38,676 nucleotides of DNA from Treponema sp. GTDB lineage: Bacteria > Spirochaetota > Spirochaetia > Treponematales > Treponemataceae. Location of the stretch: NCBI GenBank assembly GCA_024402635.1, contig JAKSTJ010000024.1, forward strand, positions 1 to 38,676. Direction: 5' to 3'. A program made the position numbers and the translations under genes. Shown here in pieces: positions 34,871 to 38,676 of this stretch; the stretch's first letter is position 1; every line of letters starts with the position of its first letter. Under the pieces are notes generated by a model. That model had not been told where the DNA came from. It saw only the letters and a list, made by a program, of their open reading frames with translations, and ran no database searches.

Positions 34871-36145
34871 TTAGTTTATTTTACAAATTATACATTTAAG
34901 ATATTCAGATTTTGGATATCCTAACAAAACTGGATGATCAGGACTAGCACCACGTTTTTCAAGAATCTGAACTTTCTTATGACTATCCATTGCAGCATGC
35001 ATAATCATATCACAAAACATATGAGATTCCATAAAATATGAACATGAACAGGTAACTAAAATTCCACCTTTATTTAACAAACGCATTGCTCTTAAATTAA
35101 TTTCCTTATAACCGCCATAGGCTTTTTCAATCAATTTAGCAGATTTAGTAAATGCAGGAGGATCAAGAATTATTACATCAAATTTCTCACCATCTGATTC
35201 ATACTTTTTTAACAAATCAAATACATCAGCACAAACCGCTTTTACAACTTTATCCGCTTTATTTAATTTTATGTTATGTTTAACCATTTCTACAGCTTCA
35301 GGAGAAATATCCACAGAAGTAACATCTTTAGCTCCTGCTTTAAATGCATTCAAACCAAAAGCACCTGTATGTGTAAAAGTATCCAGAACCTTTTTACCTT
35401 TACAAAATTCCGCTACCGTTTTTCTATTAAATTTTTGATCAAGAAAATAACCAGTTTTTTGCCCATTAACAATATCAACAGAAAGTTTAATTCCATTTTC
35501 AATAATAGTAATCTGGTTATTTTCCTTAATATTTTCATCAACTTCAAAAGTATTAAAATTAATCCAACCTGCAACTAAAGGTAACCCTTCCTTTTCACGA
35601 ACAGAAGCATCACTTCTCTCAAAAATCGCGTCAGGATTACAAATTTTAATTAATGCCTTTAATATTTCTTTTCTGAAAACCTCACAAGACATTGCAAGAA
35701 ACTGTATAACAAGATAAACTTTATTTTCTTCATCATAGAAACGTTCGCAAATTAATCCAGGAATCAAATCTGCTTCACCAAAAATTAATCTGTATGAATC
35801 CAATTCATTAAAATTATAGGATCTTAATTCATATGCTGCAGAAACTTTTGATTCCCAATAATTTTCAATATCAGAATAAATTTGATCCAGATGTTCCGTT
35901 CCAATAAGACGAATTGTTATTTTTGAATTTTTATTAAAAATTCCAGTTCCAAGAAATCCACCTGCCTTTGTAAAAACTTCTACAGGAGAACCGTTTTCCA
36001 CAGAGCATTCTTTTAAGGATTCACTCTTCCATTCTGATTTATCATCTTTTCTATGTTTAATATAAGAAATTTCGTTATCAAATACCCATGGAAATCCCTG
36101 TTGAACTTCTCTTTCTTCTTTAGCGTTTAAAAAAACTCGAATCAT
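34871..36145 (-). CDS. rlmI: RlmI-like class I rRNA (cytosine-C5) methyltransferase, 424 aa
   Basis: The N-terminal PUA-like domain (1-75, REVQQGFPWVFDNEI and GGFLGTGIFNKNSKITIRL) is followed by a linker domain and a Rossmann methyltransferase. SAM-binding motif I is VLDTFTHTGAFGLNAFKAGA, then SVDISPEAVEMVKHNIKLN, the catalytic DVIILDPPAFTKS and LVTCSCSYFM. The family member RlmI makes m5C at 23S rRNA 1962; the exact target here is inferred. A GGAG SD precedes the ATG. It shares the minus-strand operon with miaA and two HAD enzymes. Confidence 0.9.
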   Translation of the reverse strand: MIRVFLNAKEEREVQQGFPWVFDNEISYIKHRKDDKSEWKSESLKECSVENGSPVEVFTKAGGFLGTGIFNKNSKITIRLIGTEHLDQIYSDIENYWESKVSAAYELRSYNFNELDSYRLIFGEADLIPGLICERFYDEENKVYLVIQFLAMSCEVFRKEILKALIKICNPDAIFERSDASVREKEGLPLVAGWINFNTFEVDENIKENNQITIIENGIKLSVDIVNGQKTGYFLDQKFNRKTVAEFCKGKKVLDTFTHTGAFGLNAFKAGAKDVTSVDISPEAVEMVKHNIKLNKADKVVKAVCADVFDLLKKYESDGEKFDVIILDPPAFTKSAKLIEKAYGGYKEINLRAMRLLNKGGILVTCSCSYFMESHMFCDMIMHAAMDSHKKVQILEKRGASPDHPVLLGYPKSEYLKCIICKIN

Positions 36146-36180
36146 ATTTACTCCAAAAAAAGTTAAATAAATATATCAAA

Positions 36181-36768
36181 TTAAAAATACTTTTTCCATT
36201 CATCATATAAATCTTTCTCACAAATAAAATGAACAGTATTAATTCCCAATTTTTTTGCTGCTTCACAATTCTCTATTTTATCATCTACAAAAAAAGTTTC
36301 TGAAGGAAGAAACCCTTCTGCATTCATAATTAATTGAAAAAAATCACTATCAGGTTTAATAGCTTGAATTTTATTAGATGCATAAGTTTTATTAAAAATC
36401 AGATAATCACCACATTCCATATGATTTTCATAATGACTTTGAATAGTATTTGTACCACAAACAACTCTATGCTTTTGTTTTAATTGCTGAATCATTTCTA
36501 CAGTAAGATTTTTTCTGACAGGATTAAAATTAAGTCTAAAATAATCATGCATTACTTTCTTAAAATTATATTTTTCTGAATTTTCATTAAACAATGTCCA
36601 GAATTCATTAATTCCAATCAACCCCTTTTGAAATTCATCCCAAAAATTTCTTTGACCATTTTTACATATATTCCAGAAATCTTCTTTTGAAATTCCAATC
36701 TGTTTTACCATAGAATCAAGTTCAAAAGTATTTGTAACAACGCCACCCATGTCAAAAATAAACAACAT
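36181..36768 (-). CDS. HAD-family hydrolase, YihX-like, 195 aa
   Basis: HAD phosphatase with motif I FIFDMGGVVTNT, in which the nucleophile Asp is kept and the second acidic residue is Gly, as in YihX-type members. Motif II region VVCGTNTIQSHY, Lys region AIKPDSDFFQ and motif III ETFFVDDKIENCEAAKKLGI follow. A helical cap lies at about 20-90. The substrate is probably a small phosphorylated metabolite but is not deducible. AGGA SD. It starts eight bases after the stop of the other HAD gene. Confidence 0.87.
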   Translation of the reverse strand: MLFIFDMGGVVTNTFELDSMVKQIGISKEDFWNICKNGQRNFWDEFQKGLIGINEFWTLFNENSEKYNFKKVMHDYFRLNFNPVRKNLTVEMIQQLKQKHRVVCGTNTIQSHYENHMECGDYLIFNKTYASNKIQAIKPDSDFFQLIMNAEGFLPSETFFVDDKIENCEAAKKLGINTVHFICEKDLYDEWKKYF

Positions 36769-36776
36769 AAATAATC

Positions 36777-37406
36777 CTAGTTAATTAACAAAAATATATC
36801 TTCAAAGGAATCAAGTTTTCCAATAAAATCACTTGATAATCCAAATCCATAACTTGCCCAGATAAATGGAATTCCTGCAGCCTTACAAGCTTCTTCATCA
36901 CCTTTTGTATCACCTACATAAACAGATGCCATTAAATTATTTCTTTTAATTATTAATTTAATATTTTCAGATTTATCTAACCCTGTTTTCCCATAACATT
37001 CAAAATCAGTTATATATTCAGAAATCCCATTTTTTTCAATAACAACTTCTATATATCCATCCTGACAATTACTTACAATAAAAACAGGAATCTGTTCAGA
37101 TAATTTTTGTATTCCTTCAATAACACCGGGATAAGTTAAATCTTTTACATTATTATGCAAATATTTTTGTTCCATTTCACAGCATTTTTTCATAAGGAAG
37201 TTTTTTTCATCATCAGAAAGAGCTGTAAATAGATTATCAGCAATAACTTTCATAGTTTTACCGAATTGTTGCTGAAGTATTTTTGAACTAACAAGAGGAA
37301 CCTGTGGAAAATATGTTTTTATAGCTTCATTCCAAGCTTCAGAAACAATTTCAGTTGTATTCCAAATAGTACCATCAATATCAAGAATTACACTATCGTA
37401 TTTCAT
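36777..37406 (-). CDS. HAD-family hydrolase, phosphoglycolate phosphatase-like, 209 aa
   Basis: Motif I is VILDIDGTIWNT with both aspartates, motif II VFIVSNCQDGY, the Lys region SENIKLIIKRNN and motif III VYVGDTKGDEEACKAAGIPFIWASYGFG. The helical cap (about 17-85) with FGKTMKVIADNLF fits the Gph/PGPase-like subclass. It probably dephosphorylates a small sugar phosphate such as phosphoglycolate; the substrate is unproven. The SD is weak (TTAGGT) and rather distant. Confidence 0.88.
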   Translation of the reverse strand: MKYDSVILDIDGTIWNTTEIVSEAWNEAIKTYFPQVPLVSSKILQQQFGKTMKVIADNLFTALSDDEKNFLMKKCCEMEQKYLHNNVKDLTYPGVIEGIQKLSEQIPVFIVSNCQDGYIEVVIEKNGISEYITDFECYGKTGLDKSENIKLIIKRNNLMASVYVGDTKGDEEACKAAGIPFIWASYGFGLSSDFIGKLDSFEDIFLLIN

Positions 37407-37454
37407 AAATATTATTACCTAACCAAATAAAATCTTAAGTCTGACAAAGAATTA

Positions 37455-38291
37455 TTACTTATCAAAATGTTTAATCATTAAATTTCTAATTTCATCAGAA
37501 AGTTCAACAGTTTTATAGTTTTTTACGTCTTCTGGTGAATAAATTTTTAATATATCCATTTTTATAACAGTTTTATGGAATGGGAAATTTTTATATATTT
37601 TTTCAGTTCCATCTAAGGTTATAACAACAATTGGACATTCAGCTTTTTCTGCAATCTTAAAACACCCAGGCTTAAATTCCAAAATTTCACCAGTTTTACT
37701 TCTTGTTCCTTCTGGAAACACACCAATAGACATTTCATCATTTTTAATATATTCAATAGATTTTAAAATAACTTTTAAAGCTTCCCGATTATCGTCTTTA
37801 GGCATTGATAAATACATAGCCCTGTTAGCAATTCGTCCTGCAAATGGAATTCTAAAGTTTTCAGGCTTTGAAATATAACATATATAATCTTTTTTTATAA
37901 CAGAACAAATGACCATGTTATCAAAATTGGATCTATGATTACAAACCAGTAAAAATCTTTTATTAAAAGGAAAATTCTCTAGTCCAGAAACTTCTATTTT
38001 CGTTCTCATAAAATGAAGAAAATAATCATACCATGAATACATAAACCAGGTATAAAATCTAGAAAGTTTCTTATATTGTTTATTATTACTACACGATAAT
38101 GCAACGAAAATTGAAAAAATCCAATATAAAATTTCAAATAAAATGAAAAAAACTAAAAAACTTAAAATAAAAATAGTACAAAAAGAAAGAAATGCACTCT
38201 CAAACAAATTAAACTTGAAAACTATATGTAAAATTGAATTAATTAGAGTACAAATAAAAGATACTATTAAATTAAATAATCTTATTTTCAT
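37455..38291 (-). CDS. plsC: 1-acyl-sn-glycerol-3-phosphate acyltransferase, 278 aa
   Basis: Membrane-bound acyltransferase of phosphatidic acid synthesis. Two long N-terminal hydrophobic segments (about 5-25 and 33-66) precede the catalytic NHX4D motif (NHRSNFD, 118-124), the PENFRIPFAGRIANRAMYLSM block and FPEGTRS (192-198), with PIVVITLDGTEKIYK behind. All four acyltransferase blocks are present. First gene of the operon running down to miaA. No SD precedes ATG 38291; TATAAT lies six bases upstream. Confidence 0.9.
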   Translation of the reverse strand: MKIRLFNLIVSFICTLINSILHIVFKFNLFESAFLSFCTIFILSFLVFFILFEILYWIFSIFVALSCSNNKQYKKLSRFYTWFMYSWYDYFLHFMRTKIEVSGLENFPFNKRFLLVCNHRSNFDNMVICSVIKKDYICYISKPENFRIPFAGRIANRAMYLSMPKDDNREALKVILKSIEYIKNDEMSIGVFPEGTRSKTGEILEFKPGCFKIAEKAECPIVVITLDGTEKIYKNFPFHKTVIKMDILKIYSPEDVKNYKTVELSDEIRNLMIKHFDK

Positions 38292-38297
38292 ATATTA

Positions 38298-38303
38298 ATT
38301 ATA
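38298..38303 (-). promoter_or_regulatory. Leaderless-type -10 box of plsC
   Basis: TATAAT on the minus strand, six bases upstream of ATG 38291. The -35 at 17 bases is poor. Confidence 0.4.
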
Positions 38304-38345
38304 TCAAATTATAATATGTAATAAAAGCATTAATTTTATTATAAA

Positions 38346-38676
38346 AAATACTTCCCCTCGCTTCAAAGTCCTCGCTAAGCTCCGGTCTTTTCCGCTACCC
38401 CTTCTGCGGAGAACCCCGCAACGCCCATTAATAGATTTAAACAAAAAAAAGCCAGCATAAACAGGCACAGCCTGTTTCCCTGCATTTTTACGGATAATCC
38501 TGAACAGACCGCTTTGCGCTCTGTTCTTAACGGATTCCCGATTTAAGCACTACTTTTCTACGTTCGCCAGAGGCTCTCTACCGAGTTTCTTAACGTTCCG
38601 TTTCACTTCACTGAAACTCACCTTCAGAGCAGTCCCTGCTCTTTAGCGGGAATTCTATTACCAAGTATCGATTTAA
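38346..38676. repeat. GC-rich, hairpin-rich non-coding segment at the window edge
   Basis: This stretch holds no supportable gene and differs sharply from its surroundings: about 59% G+C by hand count over 38351-38430 against roughly 30% nearby. It is packed with inverted repeats. These are TCCGC/GCGGA (38391-38410, with a competing TGCGG/CCGCA pairing at 38405-38420), AAACAGGC/GCCTGTTT (38459-38477), GAACAGA/TCTGTTC (38502-38526), GTTTCA/TGAAAC (38600-38617) and AGAGCAG/CTGCTCT (38626-38642). The word TTCTTAACG occurs twice, about 64 bases apart. It could be a dispersed intergenic repeat, the 3' part of a structured RNA read on the minus strand, or remains of a mobile element. The window ends inside it. 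Confidence 0.5.
38443..38483 (-). terminator. Possible Rho-independent terminator on the minus strand
   Basis: On the minus strand GCAGG, then AAACAGGC, a TGT loop, GCCTGTTT and CTGGC form a long imperfect stem followed directly by eight T (A at 38443-38450). It would end a transcript that enters from beyond the right edge, upstream of plsC. Confidence 0.55.

Noticed and set aside
38292..38580. A long open frame without a start on the minus strand (about 85 codons) at the right edge
   Set aside because: It has no suitable start or SD, composition changes abruptly along it, it runs through the hairpins and into the plsC promoter, and the translation resembles nothing I know.
38502..38676. Integron attC site or cassette array
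   Set aside because: TTCTTAACG words and hairpins are suggestive, but the GTTRRRY / RYYYAAC core pair is not matched and no integrase or cassette gene is present.
1..38676. tRNA, rRNA, tmRNA or RNase P RNA genes
   Set aside because: I found no T-loop-like GTTCRANTC context with a cloverleaf, and no conserved core of the large structured RNAs on either strand.

Overview
The window looks like a stretch of chromosome from a host-associated spirochaete, most likely a Treponema. The reasons are the low G+C (roughly a third by eye), many lipoproteins with spirochaete-style lipoboxes (LSC, VGC, SSC, SAC), an unusually short SMC, a signal peptidase I with a large insertion, and the rimP-nusA-infB-rbfA-truB cluster next to uncharacterised envelope proteins. 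This assignment is inference from gene content. I see no rRNA, tRNA, CRISPR array, insertion sequence or prophage.

Layout. Bases 1-2326 hold a glycosyltransferase (-) and a DEAD-box-type helicase (+). Bases 2382-7587 form a plus-strand operon: smc, a small membrane protein and a large low-complexity lipoprotein. serS (7648-8925) ends at a bidirectional terminator. Bases 8987-16647 (-) are the translation/transcription cluster rimP-nusA-infB-rbfA-truB, followed by a lipoprotein and a possibly PilZ-like protein. Its promoter is followed by a terminator hairpin directly before rimP, an attenuator-like layout. Bases 16777-20955 (-) carry the most striking locus: a FIST sensor gene tightly linked to a 1019-residue fusion of ferredoxin, [FeFe]-hydrogenase-like H-cluster domain, four-Cys Fe-S domain, degenerate GGDEF, apparently intact EAL and a PAS-like tail. 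This is probably a redox- or gas-responsive c-di-GMP phosphodiesterase.

Bases 21011-23764 (-) carry a secreted LRR-like protein and hisS. Bases 23811-27994 (-) are a six-gene operon: lipoprotein, two membrane proteins, Nudix hydrolase, SH3 lipoprotein and a NeuB-family synthase. secA (+, 28125-30953) and lepB (-, 31019-32734) converge on a bidirectional terminator, so two secretion genes are neighbours. A 70-residue protein (-) and tatD (+) are divergent around a palindrome. Bases 33920-38291 (-) are plsC, two HAD phosphatases, an RlmI-like methyltransferase and miaA. The last ~330 bases are a gene-free, GC-rich, hairpin-rich segment unlike the rest of the window.

A cross-cutting signal is that several genes without a Shine-Dalgarno sequence (helicase, lipoprotein at 10559, FIST, hisS, lepB, tatD, plsC) have a -10-like hexamer 6-9 bases before ATG. 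This suggests leaderless or near-leaderless mRNAs alongside canonical SD-led genes.
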